The notes beneath the pieces are model-generated. The model was not told where the DNA came from. It searched no databases and saw only the letters and a program-made list of their open reading frames with translations. Position numbers and translations under genes: made by a program. This document shows, piece after piece, positions 44,543 to 53,768 of a stretch of 64,000 bases of DNA. Origin of the DNA: DASSUW01 sp963835525 (GTDB lineage Bacteria; Actinomycetota; Thermoleophilia; Solirubrobacterales; Solirubrobacteraceae); contig CAWIFM010000002.1 of NCBI GenBank assembly GCA_963835525.1, forward strand, positions 85,954 through 149,953, in the 5' to 3' direction. Within the stretch, counting starts at the first letter, position 1. Each line of letters starts with the position of its first letter.

Positions 44543-46781
44543 GAGCGAGGCCGGGTCTTGTCGGGGTCGTAGAACGGGAAGCGGACCACCGTAGCGGGGA
44601 TGCGCTTCTGCAGCCCGTCGAGCTTGCCGATCTCGACCGCGGTGCCCAGCTCGGCGTACTGGATCGCCATCCGGCAGAGCGCGATCGGGCGCTTGCGGTA
44701 CGGGCTGCGGCAGCCGCTCGTGACCACGCCGACGCGCTGGCGGCCGACGTAGACGTCGTCGCCGTGGCCGGCGACCTCGTTGCCCTCGAGCTCGAGCCCG
44801 ACGAGCGTGCGCTGCGGATGGGCCTTGCGCTCCTCGAGCGCGGCGCGCCCGACGAAGTCCTCGTCGGTGGTGGCCAGGCCGACGGTGAAGCCGATGCCGG
44901 CCTCGAACGGGTCGACCTGGTCGTCGAACTCGTAGCCCGCGAAGATCAGGCCCGCCTCGATGCGCAGGATGTCGAGCGCGTCGAGCCCGAGCGGCAGCAT
45001 CCCGTGAGGCTTGCCCGGCCTCCCAGATCGCGTCCCACACGGCGGGGCCGTCGGACGGGTGGCACCAGACCTCGTAGCCGAGCTCGCCGCTGTAGCCGGT
45101 GCGCGAGACGACGACGGGGATGCCGTCGTAGTCGCCGATCCGCCCGACGCAGAAGCGGAACCACTTGAGCTCCGCGAACGCCGTCTGCGTGGCCGGGGTC
45201 CAGATCAGGCCGGCGAGGATCTCGCGGCTGCGCGGGCCCTGGACGGCGAGGTTGTGCAGCTGGTCGGTCGAGGGCTTGACCCAGGCGCGCAGCCCTTCGG
45301 CCTGCTCCTTGAGCCAGACGCCGTCGTAGGGGTCGCCGCCGACGAAGCGGAAGTTGTCGTCGCCGAGCCGGAAGACGGTGGCGTCGTCGATCATCCCGCC
45401 GGTCTCGTTGCAGAGCGCCGTGTAGACGACCTGCCCGGCGGCCAGCCGGCGGATGTCGCGCGTGCACGTGCGCTGCAGCAGCAGCTCGGCGTCGGGGCCG
45501 AGCACCTCCCACTTGCGCAGCGGCGAGAGGTCGATCACGGCGGCGCGCTCGCGGCAGGCGTAGTACTCGCTGACGGCGCCCTCGTTGTCGTAGCAGTGCG
45601 GCAGCCAGTAGCCGCGGTACTCGACGAAGGTGCGCGTCAGCTGCGAGGTGCGGGGGTGGAACGCCGTCTCCTTCGACAGCTCCGGCTCGGCGTCGGCGGT
45701 CACGCGGTGGGCCACGGCCATCGAGAAGCGGTTCTGGGCGGGATACACGCGCACGTGGACATCGGTGCACTCCCATGCGTTGGCGGGGTCGATGTCGTCC
45801 GGGCAGGCGGACGATGCGCAGACGAGGTCGTCGGAGGCCCGCAGCAGCACGTAGTCGCCGGGGCGCGACCACGGCTCGTCGGCGAGCAGGATCATGTCCG
45901 CGTCGAAGCTCGTGTTGTAGAAGAAGTTGAGCGCGTTCCAGCCGCGCCGCGGGGCGATCGGGTAGGGCTCGAGCACGCCGTTGAAGTTGTCGGTGCAGTT
46001 GATGTGGCCGAAGTAGCCCGCGTCCTCGTAGTACTTCGACGTGCAGGCGAGCCCGAACGTGTCGTGGCGGCCGACGGTGTCGCGCACGACCTCGACCAGC
46101 GGGTCCTGGTCGACGTCGTAGAACTTCCCGTGCAGGCCGGGCATCGGGTACGCGTTGCCCATGATCGTGCGCGTGGTGGTGGCGTCGAGCCCGCGCTCGA
46201 GGCCGCGCTGGAGCTTGCCGGCGTTGAAGGCGAGGAAGTCCGAGCACTGGCGGCCCTGGACGTCGAGCACCTGGATGTACTCGCCCTTGCGCACCTCGTA
46301 GGCGAGCGCGGTGGCGCGGTCGACGCGGAAGTCCAGCCGCGGCTCGGCCAGCGGCGCCGGCAGCTCGACCTCGACGAGCGGCCGCGGCGTCGCCCGCCGC
46401 ACCTCGACGACGAGGTCCGAGGCCGGCGGGTCTCCGTCGACGATCCGGCCCGCCGGCGCGCCGACCACCAGCGTGGCCTCGCGCTCGGCCAGGAACGCCT
46501 GCGAGGCGCCGGGCGGCGAGTCGGGCCCGAACAGCCGCAGGCAGCGCCGGTCCGCCGGTCGCGTCGGCGTCGTGCGCGATGCCGAGCGCGCCCGGGTCCT
46601 CGCGCCCGTCGGCGGCCAGGACCGTCAGCTCCGCCGGCTGGCCGCCGTCCGGGTCGCGCACCGTCACGCGGTCGTCGCCGTGCAGGCGCACCACGGTCTC
46701 GCCGCCGGCGCGGACCCACCACAGCTCCCAGGCCGGATCGGGCGCCTTGAGCCCGGGGACCTGCAGCGTCTCGACGGCCAT
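44539..46781 (-). CDS. DUF1989-GcvT fusion protein (aminomethyltransferase-like), frameshifted
   Basis: About 747 codons from ATG 46781. The N-terminal ~350 residues are a DUF1989 (urea-carboxylase-associated) domain: VRKGEYIQVLDVQGRQCSDFLAFNAG, ACTSKYYEDAGYFGHINCTDNFN and LRASDDLVCASSACPDDID, with the clustered Cys typical of that metal-binding family. The C-terminal ~390 residues are a THF-binding GcvT domain: VIDLSPLRKWEVLGPDAELLLQ, GPRSREIL, SRTGYSGELGYEVW, DALDILRIEAGLIFAGYEFDD. It probably transfers a C1 group from an N-methyl substrate to THF. The frame breaks near 46565 and 45008. The upstream gene ends two bases before its start. Confidence 0.82.
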
Positions 46782-46783
46782 AC

Positions 46784-48184
46784 CTAGGCGCTCGCGGGCG
46801 CCTTCGCCTCCTCGTCGGCGGCCTGGGCGATCAGCTGCTCGGCGAGGTCGCGCTTGCCGGCCGCGTCGAGCTTCTTGACCTCGTTCTCGACCGCGCGCCG
46901 GTTGTAGGTCTGGTTCCAGTAGTCGAGCGCGTCGAAGCCGAGCAGGACGGCCTTGCCGACGAACTGCCGCAGCACCTCGTTGGTCGGGCCCATCACCCAG
47001 CCGGCCTTGGCGTCGCGCAGGTAGCGCTCGAGCTCCATGTCGCGCTTGTAGCCGGTGCCGCCGCAGGCGTGCAGCATCTTGTCGACCACGTGCGCCGTGT
47101 TCTTGGCGGCCTCGAACTTGATCTGCCACGCCCAGTGCAGGAAGTTCGCGCGCGCGAACTCGCCCGGCGCGAGCGTCTTGGTGTTGTTGTCGGTCTCCGA
47201 GTCCATCGCCTGCGCGACCGAGTACGTGAAGATGCGGCAGGCGTTGGTGTCCATCACCGCCTCGCCGACGTAGTCCTGGATCGTCGGGTAGTCGGCGACC
47301 CGCAGGCCGACGTCGACGTGCTTCTTGCGCGTCGTCTGGCGCTTGCCGATGTCGATCGCCCCCATCGCGAGGCCGTTCCAGACCGACGAGGAGCCGATCA
47401 GGAACCACGGGTCGACGGACTCGTCGTTGGACGCCGCGCCGTCGCCGATCGGGCCGACGAGGTTCTCGGCCGGCACCTGGACGTCCGGCACCTCGAGCGG
47501 GCCGGACTGGTTGCCGCGCAGCCCGAGCGCGTCCCACGACGACGGCTTGGCCTCCGCCTGCTCGCCGTCGATCACGAACACCGACAGGTCGTCGTAGCCG
47601 GAGAAGTCCGGGCTCGTCGTCTGCACGACGTAGAAGTCGGCGAAGCCGCCCGACGTCGTCCACGACGCCTTCTTGCGCACCTTGTAGCCGCCGTTGGAGC
47701 GCTCGGCGCCGGAGGAGATCGGATACCAGAAGTGCGAGCCGGTCTCGGGGTCCGAGTACGAGAGCGTGCCGATCTTGCCGCTGTTGAGCGGGCGGATGTA
47801 CTTGTCGATCAGCGCCTCGGTCGGGCGCAGCATGATCGCCTGCACCGCGCCGATGTGCATCACGTAGCACATGGCCGTCGAGGCGCAGCCGTAGCGCGCG
47901 ATCGTCTCGCACGTCATCGCGTAGGCGACGTGGTCCTGCCCGAGCCCGCCGTACTCCTCCGGCACGGTGAGCGCGAGGAAGCCGTGCTCGCCGAGCAGCT
48001 CGAGGTTGCGCCGCGGGAACTCGAGGTTGTCGTCGGACGTCTTGGCGTTCGCGCGCAGCTCCTTCTCGCACAGCTCGATCAGGAGGTCGCGCAGCTCGCG
48101 CTGGCGGTCGTTCAGCACCCAGTCGGGGTCCCAGTCGTAGCCGAGGCCGAAGTAGAGCTCGCCTCCCCAGCGCTTGTCAGCCAT
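46784..48184 (-). CDS. Acyl-CoA dehydrogenase-fold flavoprotein lacking the catalytic Glu
   Basis: 466 residues from ATG 48184 behind GGAGG. It has the full acyl-CoA dehydrogenase fold: an N-terminal helical domain (HGFLALTVPEEYGGLG), a middle beta domain (SYSDPETGSHFWYPISSG, KASWTTSGGFADFYVVQTT), and a C-terminal helical domain (DYPTIQDYVGEAVMDTNACR, MLHACGGTGYKRDMELERYLRDA). Aligned without gaps to the usual RDAK-x4-YEGT motif, this protein reads RDAK-AGWV-MGPT, so Gly replaces the catalytic Glu. That pattern and the nearby flavin reductase suggest a two-component monooxygenase, or use of an alternative base. Confidence 0.85.
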   Translation of the reverse strand: MADKRWGGELYFGLGYDWDPDWVLNDRQRELRDLLIELCEKELRANAKTSDDNLEFPRRNLELLGEHGFLALTVPEEYGGLGQDHVAYAMTCETIARYGCASTAMCYVMHIGAVQAIMLRPTEALIDKYIRPLNSGKIGTLSYSDPETGSHFWYPISSGAERSNGGYKVRKKASWTTSGGFADFYVVQTTSPDFSGYDDLSVFVIDGEQAEAKPSSWDALGLRGNQSGPLEVPDVQVPAENLVGPIGDGAASNDESVDPWFLIGSSSVWNGLAMGAIDIGKRQTTRKKHVDVGLRVADYPTIQDYVGEAVMDTNACRIFTYSVAQAMDSETDNNTKTLAPGEFARANFLHWAWQIKFEAAKNTAHVVDKMLHACGGTGYKRDMELERYLRDAKAGWVMGPTNEVLRQFVGKAVLLGFDALDYWNQTYNRRAVENEVKKLDAAGKRDLAEQLIAQAADEEAKAPASA

Positions 48185-48229
48185 GCAACCAGTCCTCCAG
48201 CACGTTCGATGGACCCTCGCCGGGTGTGG

Positions 48230-48244
48230 ACAAATAGGACCAAA
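48230..48244. promoter_or_regulatory. Regulon motif site B
   Basis: ACAAATAGGACCAAA, 46 bases upstream of the acyl-CoA-dehydrogenase-like gene start, in the divergent region shared with the APC permease gene. It matches sites A, C and D. Confidence 0.55.
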
Positions 48245-48313
48245 CCCGTCACCGGTGGTTCTACCGCGTCGGGCGGCGCCTGTCCATCGTCCTGCGGTTG
48301 ACACCCGTCCGAA

Positions 48314-48327
48314 ACAATTGGTACAAA
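48314..48327. promoter_or_regulatory. Regulon motif site C
   Basis: ACAATTGGTACAAA, 55 bases upstream of the APC permease start and within the same 197-bp divergent region as site B. It is the closest match to the consensus. Confidence 0.6.
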
Positions 48328-48381
48328 CGCACCGAAGAGTGGGCGAATTCGTCCACTCGGGGCCGAGGACGGAGGGAATCA

Positions 48382-49878
48382 ATGGCGTCTGCCCAGGTTG
48401 AGGAGCGGCAGCTTCTCAAGGCGATGACGTGGTGGGACGGCTTCGTCGTCGCGCTTGCCAATCCGGGGTTCCTGATCGCCGCGCTGGGCGGCTCGATCGG
48501 CGCTCTGGGCACGGCGGGCGCCTTCGTGCTGTGGACGATCTCGATCATCCTCGGCTCGCTGCAGAACAACATCCACGCCGAGCTGGCGGCGATGTTCCCG
48601 TCCAAGTCGGGCGGCATCGCCCTCTACGCGCACGAGGCCTGGCGCAAGTACCTGACGGTGATCGGCCCGCTGTCGACGTTCGGCTACTGGATCGGCTGGT
48701 CGGTCGTGCTGTCGATCAACGGGTTCGTGGCCGGCGCGCTGATCCAGTCGCAGTGGTTCTCCGGCAGCGACTGGACGAGCACCGGCGCGGGCTTCGACTT
48801 CTCGCTGCCGATCGTCATCGGCATGGGCCTGATCATCCTCGTCTGGGCGATCAACGTCTTCGGCGTCCGGCCGGCCGTCTGGTTCGGCTACATGACCGGC
48901 GCGCTGCTCTGCATCCCGTGCTTCGTGCTGATGGTCTTCCCGTACCTGACGGGCGACTGGAACAGCGCGAACTTCACCTGGGGGATCAGCGAGGGCGGCG
49001 GGCTGGCGCTCGCTCTGACGTGGCTGTACTTCATGTGCTGGTCGGCGTACGGGATCGAGGTGGTGGCGACCTTCGCCCCCGAGTTCCACGACACCGAGCG
49101 CGACACCGCCAAGGCGCTGCGCGTGTCGGCGCTGTTCTGCACCGCGGTCTACGCCTTCGTCCCGCTCGGCCTCGGCGGCGTGCTCAACACGGAGCAGGTC
49201 ACCGCCGGCGTCGCCGACCTCAGCTTCTACGGCAGGCGTTCGACATCCTCGTCGGCAGCACGCTCTCGGACGTGATGATCCTCTGCATCGTCGGCGGCCT
49301 CGTGCTGTCGATGAACACGGCGACGATGGACGGCTCGAGAGCGCTCTACGGCATCGCCAAGGACGGGATGACGATCAAGCAGCTCGGGACGCTCAACCGC
49401 CACCACGTGCCCGCGCGCGCGATGACGATCGACGCGCTGCTCAACATCCTGCTCATCACCTACCTCGCGGGCGTGCTCGAGATCCTCGCGGTCTCGAACG
49501 TCGGCTACGTGTTCGCGACCGTCACGGCGCTCGCCGGCTTCGTGCTCCTGCGCCGCGACCGGCCCAACTGGCCGCGGCCGATCCGGCTCCCGAACTACTG
49601 GGTCCCGATCGCCGCCGTGCTGGCGTTCATCAACCTCGTGTTCCTGATCGCCGGCGGCTTCATCTACTCCGGCGGCTTCCTCGGCATCGAGGGCTACGGC
49701 TACGGCTGGGACAAGACCCGCACCGGCCTGCTCGTGCTCGTCGCGGCGATCGTCCTGTGGGCGTGGCGGCGCGTGGTGCAGGACAAGCAGCCGCTGCACC
49801 TGCGCGAGCAGATCCCGCAGACGCCCGAGGAGGAGGCCGCGAACAAGGAGCTGCGCGGCGGAGCCGGTGCCGGCCTGA
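48382..49878 (+). CDS. APC-superfamily amino acid/amine permease, frameshifted
   Basis: About 498 residues from ATG 48382 (GGAGG eight bases upstream). About 12 hydrophobic helices: WWDGFVVALANPGFLIAALGGSIGALG (TM1 with the broken-helix Gly run), ELAAMFPSKSGGIALYAHEAW, YWIGWSVVLSING, WSAYGIEVVATFAPEFHDTERDTAKAL, NTATMDGSRALYGIAKDGM and later helices. It probably imports an amine or N-methylated amino acid for the adjacent catabolic genes. The frame shifts near 49235, and the original frame, with its TGA at 49876, must be re-entered before ~49870. This is two compensating indels, as elsewhere in this region. Confidence 0.85.
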
Positions 49879-49886
49879 GCGCGTCG

Positions 49887-50244
49887 CTACTCCGCCCGCA
49901 GGTCCCAGCGCGGGAGCTTCGCGATCGCCGCGCGGTAGCGCTTGCGGTGGACCGGGCGCAGGAACACGAACCACACGATCAGGCCCGACGGGCAGCAGGA
50001 AGAACACGCTGAACACGTTGCCGGTCAGCGTGAACAGCATCGCCAGCGCGAGGACGACCAGGCCGACGGCCACGGGCAGCACGCGGTAGCGCAGCTGCAG
50101 CTTGCGGATCTGGTCGTACTCCTCGGCCGGGATCCGGTTCGAGTCGTAGCTGCGCCCGCACTGCTCGCACGTCCAGCGCTCGCCGTAGGCGAGGTCGTGG
50201 CGGGCGCCGCACTCGCAGGTGATCGTGATCGGAGGCCCGGCCAT
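49887..50244 (-). CDS. Unknown zinc-ribbon membrane protein, frameshifted
   Basis: About 118 residues from ATG 50244. The N-terminal zinc ribbon is ITCECGARHDLAYGERWTCEQCGRSY (two Cys pairs). A two-helix hydrophobic region follows (VLPVAVGLVVLALAMLF, then a second helix read in the shifted frame as LIVWFVFLRPVHRKRYR), and the protein ends KLPRWDLRAE. The frame breaks near 49990 by one base. Function unknown. It is the last gene of the GlnT-Mgs operon, eight bases after the 144-residue gene, so a link to that system is suggested only by position. Confidence 0.6.
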
Positions 50245-50251
50245 GGGCCTC

Positions 50252-50686
50252 CTAGTGTGCCGGAGGCTCCCAGCCCTCGAGCACCGGCGCCTTCCAGTCG
50301 GCGCCGACGGTGCGCGAGCCCTCGACCCACGGGCCGAGCTCGGGCTGGGGGAACTTGGCGTGCGCCGCCTTCAGCGCGATGCCGTAGGAGTTGCCCGACT
50401 GCAGGTGCTTGATCAGCACCTTGCGGGCGATCTCGTCCTCGCGCCCCTCGGGGATCGCGAAGTAGATCTTGATGAACGAGTTCGAGTAGCGGTCGAAGAC
50501 GGCCGGCACGCCCTCCTCCTCGAGCAGCGTGACGTCCTCGAGCCAGTTGATGTCCTCGCCCGGCGTGGCGGCCAGCAGGTCGACGTCGTCGAGCTCCTCG
50601 ATCCACTCCTGGTAGCTGAAGCGCCGGCCCGACAGGTACTCGGCGTCGATGCTGCGGATCTTCTCGGGCTCGCGCACGGAGCTCAT
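50252..50686 (-). CDS. Unknown 144-residue protein in the mgs-like operon
   Basis: 144 residues from ATG 50686, overlapping the mgsC-like stop by four bases. It is acidic and soluble and has no signal or membrane segment. Visible features are FSYQEWIEELDDVDLLAATPGEDINWLEDVTLLEEEG, FDRYSNSFIKIYFAIPEGREDEIARKVLIKHLQSGNSYGIALKAAH and a Trp/Pro-rich end. I recognise no family. Tight coupling to the FMN-dependent synthase subunit suggests an accessory subunit or chaperone for the Mgs-like complex, or a pathway enzyme. Confidence 0.65.
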   Translation of the reverse strand: MSSVREPEKIRSIDAEYLSGRRFSYQEWIEELDDVDLLAATPGEDINWLEDVTLLEEEGVPAVFDRYSNSFIKIYFAIPEGREDEIARKVLIKHLQSGNSYGIALKAAHAKFPQPELGPWVEGSRTVGADWKAPVLEGWEPPAH

Positions 50687-52077
50687 GACTCGACCTCCGC
50701 GGGCAGGTAGTCGATCGGGTTCGTCAGGTGGCGCTCGAGCATGCGCTCGATCCGCTCCAGCGCGCGCTCCTCGGTCACGCCCGGGATGTAGTCGGTGCCC
50801 GCCAGCGGCACGCGCGCCATCGCGGCGGCCTCGACGGTCAGCGCGCACAGGTCCTCGGGCTCGAGCGAGTGGACGATCGTCTTCCCGCACGCGCGCGCGA
50901 GCATCTGGACCTCGAGCGTCAGCGTGTGGAGGAAGTTGTAGACGCGCTCGGCCGCCTCTTCGACGTGCAGGCGCTTGCGCAGCTCGGGGTCCTGGGTGGT
51001 GATCCCGACCGGGCAGCGACCGGTGTGGCAGTGGTAGCACTTGCCGGCGGGCACGCCGACGGTGCCCTCGTAGTCGGTGACCCCGGGGATCTCCTTGTTG
51101 CAGTTGAGCGCCATCAGCGCCGAGTGGCCGATCGCGACGGCCTTGGCGCCGAGCGCGATGCACTTGGCGACGTCGCCGCCGTTGCGGATGCCGCCGGCCA
51201 CCACGAGGTCGATCTCGTCGACGAGGCCGACGTCCTCGAGCGCGCGGCGCGCCTCGGGGATCGCCGCCATCAGCGGGATGCCGGTCTCCTCGGCGGCGAC
51301 GTGCGGGCCGGCGCCGGTGCCGCCCTCGGCGCCGTCGAGGTAGATGATGTCGGGCCCGCACTTGGCGGCCATGCGCACGTCGTCGTAGACGCGGGCGGCG
51401 CCGAGCTTGAGCTGGATCGGGACCTGGTAGTTGGTCGCCTCGCGGACCTCCTGGACCTTCAGCGACAGGTCGTCGGGGCCGAGCCAGTCGGGGTGGCGGG
51501 CCGGCGAGCGCTGGTCGATGCCGGCCGGCAGCGAGCGCATCTCGGCCACCTGCTCGGTGACCTTCTGGCCCATCAGGTGGCCGCCGAGGCCGACCTTGCA
51601 GCCCTGGCCGATGAAGAACTCGACGCCGTCGGCCAGCATCAGGTGGTGCGGGTTGAACCCGTACCGGCTCTGGATGACCTGGTAGTACCACTTGGTCGAG
51701 AGGTCGCGCTCGGGCGGGATCATCCCGCCCTCGCCCGAGCAGGTCGCCGTGCCGGCCATCGACGCGCCCTTGGCCAGCGCCATCTTGGCCTCGAGCGAGA
51801 GCGCGCCGAAGCTCATGCCCGTGATGTAGACCGGGATGTCGAGCTCGAGCGGCTTCTTGGCGAAGCGCGCGCCGAGGATCGTCTTCGTGTCGCAGCGCTC
51901 GCGGTAGCCCTCGATCACGAACCGGGTCAGCGTGCCGGGCAGGAACATCAGCTCGTCCCAGTGCGGGATCGGCTTGAACATCGAGAAGCCGCGCATCCGG
52001 TAGCGGCCGAGCTCGGACTTCACGTGGATGTCGTCGATGACCTCCGGGGTGAAGATGCGACTGTGACCGAGAGCCAT
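50683..52077 (-). CDS. mgsC: FMN-binding glutamate-synthase-like subunit (MgsC/GlxD type)
   Basis: 464 residues from ATG 52077. It is a glutamate synthase FMN/central TIM-barrel domain: YITGMSFGALSLEAKMALAKGASMAG, ATCSGEGGMIPPER, LKLGAARVYDDVRMAAKCGPDIIYLDGAEGGTGAGP, VVAGGIRNGGDVAKCIALGAKAVAIG, and the [3Fe-4S] motif CYHCHTGRCPVG. It makes the FMN half-reaction that adds an amine or ammonia to 2-oxoglutarate; in MgsABC the amine is methylamine and the product N-methylglutamate. Ordinary GltB-like activity cannot be excluded from sequence. It lies between mgsB and the 144-residue gene. Confidence 0.88.
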   Translation of the reverse strand: MALGHSRIFTPEVIDDIHVKSELGRYRMRGFSMFKPIPHWDELMFLPGTLTRFVIEGYRERCDTKTILGARFAKKPLELDIPVYITGMSFGALSLEAKMALAKGASMAGTATCSGEGGMIPPERDLSTKWYYQVIQSRYGFNPHHLMLADGVEFFIGQGCKVGLGGHLMGQKVTEQVAEMRSLPAGIDQRSPARHPDWLGPDDLSLKVQEVREATNYQVPIQLKLGAARVYDDVRMAAKCGPDIIYLDGAEGGTGAGPHVAAEETGIPLMAAIPEARRALEDVGLVDEIDLVVAGGIRNGGDVAKCIALGAKAVAIGHSALMALNCNKEIPGVTDYEGTVGVPAGKCYHCHTGRCPVGITTQDPELRKRLHVEEAAERVYNFLHTLTLEVQMLARACGKTIVHSLEPEDLCALTVEAAAMARVPLAGTDYIPGVTEERALERIERMLERHLTNPIDYLPAEVES

Positions 52078-52820
52078 CAGAGCACCAGCTTTCTCTCGGA
52101 CGGCTCGAGGGTGTCGTAGTTGTAGAGCTTCTTGCCGCACACGAACTTCTGCAGCTCGGGCGGCGCGCCGAGCCCGTAGATGCGGAACTTGCGCTCGACG
52201 AACTCGGTGTCGGCCTCGGTCCACTCGCCGGGCACGCAGTCGATGCCGAGCGACTTGACCTTGCCGCCGACGTAGAGCGTGCCGTCGTACATCGAGTCGC
52301 CGAGGCCGGGGCCGACGTCGCCGCAGATGATCTGGCGCCCGCGCTGCATCATGAACGCGGTCATCGAGCCGGCGTTGCCGAGCGTGATGATCGTGCCGCC
52401 CTTCTGGTCGATCCCCGTGCGGGCGCCGACCTGGCCGTGGACCACGAGGTCGCCGCCGCGGATCGCGGCGCCGGTCAGCGAGCCGGCGTTGCCGTCGATG
52501 ACCACGACGCCGGACATCATGTTCTCGCACACCGACCAGCCGACGCGGCCCTTCACGTGCACCTCCGGCCCGTCGTTGACGCCGAGCCCGAAGTAGCCGA
52601 GGCTGCCCTCGATGGTGATCCGGCAGCGCGTGAGGATGCCGACGGCGAGCGAGTGGCGCGCGCCCGGGTTGAGGATCGTGACGTCGAGGATGCCCTCCTC
52701 GTAGAGCAGCCAGCGCAGCTCCGAGTTGATCTTGCGCGTCGTCAGGTCCTTGGCGTCGAACGTGGCGCGGCCGTCGGCGATCTCCGAGATGCGCGGGACG
52801 GTGTCGTCGAGCTCGACCAG
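52077..52820 (-). CDS. mgsB: GXGXG-domain glutamate-synthase-like subunit (MgsB/GlxC type)
   Basis: About 247 residues. It is the right-handed beta-helix GXGXG domain: repeating Gly-rich turns such as GSLGYFGLGVNDGPEV, MMSGVVVIDGNAGSLTGAAIRGGDLVVHGQVG, GGTIITLGNAGSMTAFMMQRG and GDVGPGLGDSMYDGTLYVGG. It bridges the amidotransferase and FMN subunits. No ATG, GTG or TTG exists at the expected N terminus; the frame is continuous with the mgsA frame across a TGA, and CTG 52820 is the first plausible initiator. A missed base near the junction is possible. The stop overlaps the mgsC start by one base. Confidence 0.8.
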   Translation of the reverse strand: MVELDDTVPRISEIADGRATFDAKDLTTRKINSELRWLLYEEGILDVTILNPGARHSLAVGILTRCRITIEGSLGYFGLGVNDGPEVHVKGRVGWSVCENMMSGVVVIDGNAGSLTGAAIRGGDLVVHGQVGARTGIDQKGGTIITLGNAGSMTAFMMQRGRQIICGDVGPGLGDSMYDGTLYVGGKVKSLGIDCVPGEWTEADTEFVERKFRIYGLGAPPELQKFVCGKKLYNYDTLEPSERKLVL

Positions 52821-52838
52821 GCCGCGCGCGTCGTAGTG

Positions 52839-53768
52839 TCAGCGATGCCACACCATCACCTCGCCCTCGTACGGGTCGTAGGTCTCGATCTCGCGGTCGA
52901 TCACCGCGCGGATCGCGATCTCCTCGGACGCGAGCGCGACGAGCTCGTCGGACTCGTAGAGCACGAGCGGCTTCGCGGCCAGCTCGTCCTTGGCCATCCC
53001 GAGCGCGTTCTCGGTGACGCACAGGTAGGTGAAGACGCCGTCGAGCTCGTCCAGGCTCTGGCGCATGGCGTCCTCGAGCGAGGCCCCGTCGTTCATGCGC
53101 TCGGCCAGGTAGACGGCGATGATCTCGGAGTCGCACTCGGACTGGAAGCGGTGGCCGCTGCGCTCCAGCCGGCGCTTCCACTGGTGGTAGTTGGTGAGCT
53201 GGCCGTTGTGGACGACGGCGATGTCGGAGAACGGATACGCCCAGTAGGGGTGCGCGCCCGAGATGTCGACGTCGGACTCGGTCGCCATCCGGCAGTGGCC
53301 GATCGCGTGCGTGCCCGCGAAGCCGTCGAGCCGGTAGTCGGACGCCACGGTCTCGGCGTCGCCGAGGTCCTTGACGATCTCGAGCGCGTGCCCGAGCGAG
53401 AGCACCTCGGCGCCGGGGACGTCCTCGACGCGGTCGGCGAGCTCCTTGAGCTCGCCGTCGTACTCGAAGATGACCGTGAACGCGTACTCGGTGGCGTCGC
53501 GGCTCTCGGAGATCCGCGCGCCGGCCGCCCGCAGCCGCCGCTCGACCTCGGCGCGGTTGCGCCGCAGCCGGTCCGCGAACTCGAAGTCGCGCGGCGTGTT
53601 GGCGTCGGCGAGCTTGACGTGCATGACGTAGTCGTCCGCGGGCGGCCGGTAGAGCGCGTAGCCGGTCGAGTCCGGGCCGCGGTGCTTCATCGACTGCAGC
53701 ATCCGCGTCATGTCCGGGCCGATCGTGTCGCGGCCGTTCTTGTAGATGAGACCGGCGATCCCGCACAT
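52839..53768 (-). CDS. mgsA: Class II glutamine amidotransferase subunit (MgsA/GlxB type)
   Basis: 309 residues. After Met removal the N-terminal nucleophile is Cys2 (MCGIAGLIYKNG). Ntn-hydrolase landmarks follow: MKHRGPDSTGYALY, GHCRMATESDVDISGAHPYW (Arg/His substrate contacts), VVHNGQLTNYHQWKRRLE and SECDSEIIAVYLAE. It hydrolyses a gamma-amide (glutamine or gamma-glutamylmethylamide) and passes the amine to the FMN subunit. It starts directly after the stop of the GS-family ligase gene. It ends with a TGA in frame with the mgsB sequence. Confidence 0.88.
   Translation of the reverse strand: MCGIAGLIYKNGRDTIGPDMTRMLQSMKHRGPDSTGYALYRPPADDYVMHVKLADANTPRDFEFADRLRRNRAEVERRLRAAGARISESRDATEYAFTVIFEYDGELKELADRVEDVPGAEVLSLGHALEIVKDLGDAETVASDYRLDGFAGTHAIGHCRMATESDVDISGAHPYWAYPFSDIAVVHNGQLTNYHQWKRRLERSGHRFQSECDSEIIAVYLAERMNDGASLEDAMRQSLDELDGVFTYLCVTENALGMAKDELAAKPLVLYESDELVALASEEIAIRAVIDREIETYDPYEGEVMVWHR

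Noticed and set aside
52839..52841. The mgsA TGA as a selenocysteine codon
   Set aside because: No family precedent for selenocysteine here, no SECIS-like hairpin seen just downstream, and the upstream protein ends at a natural length.
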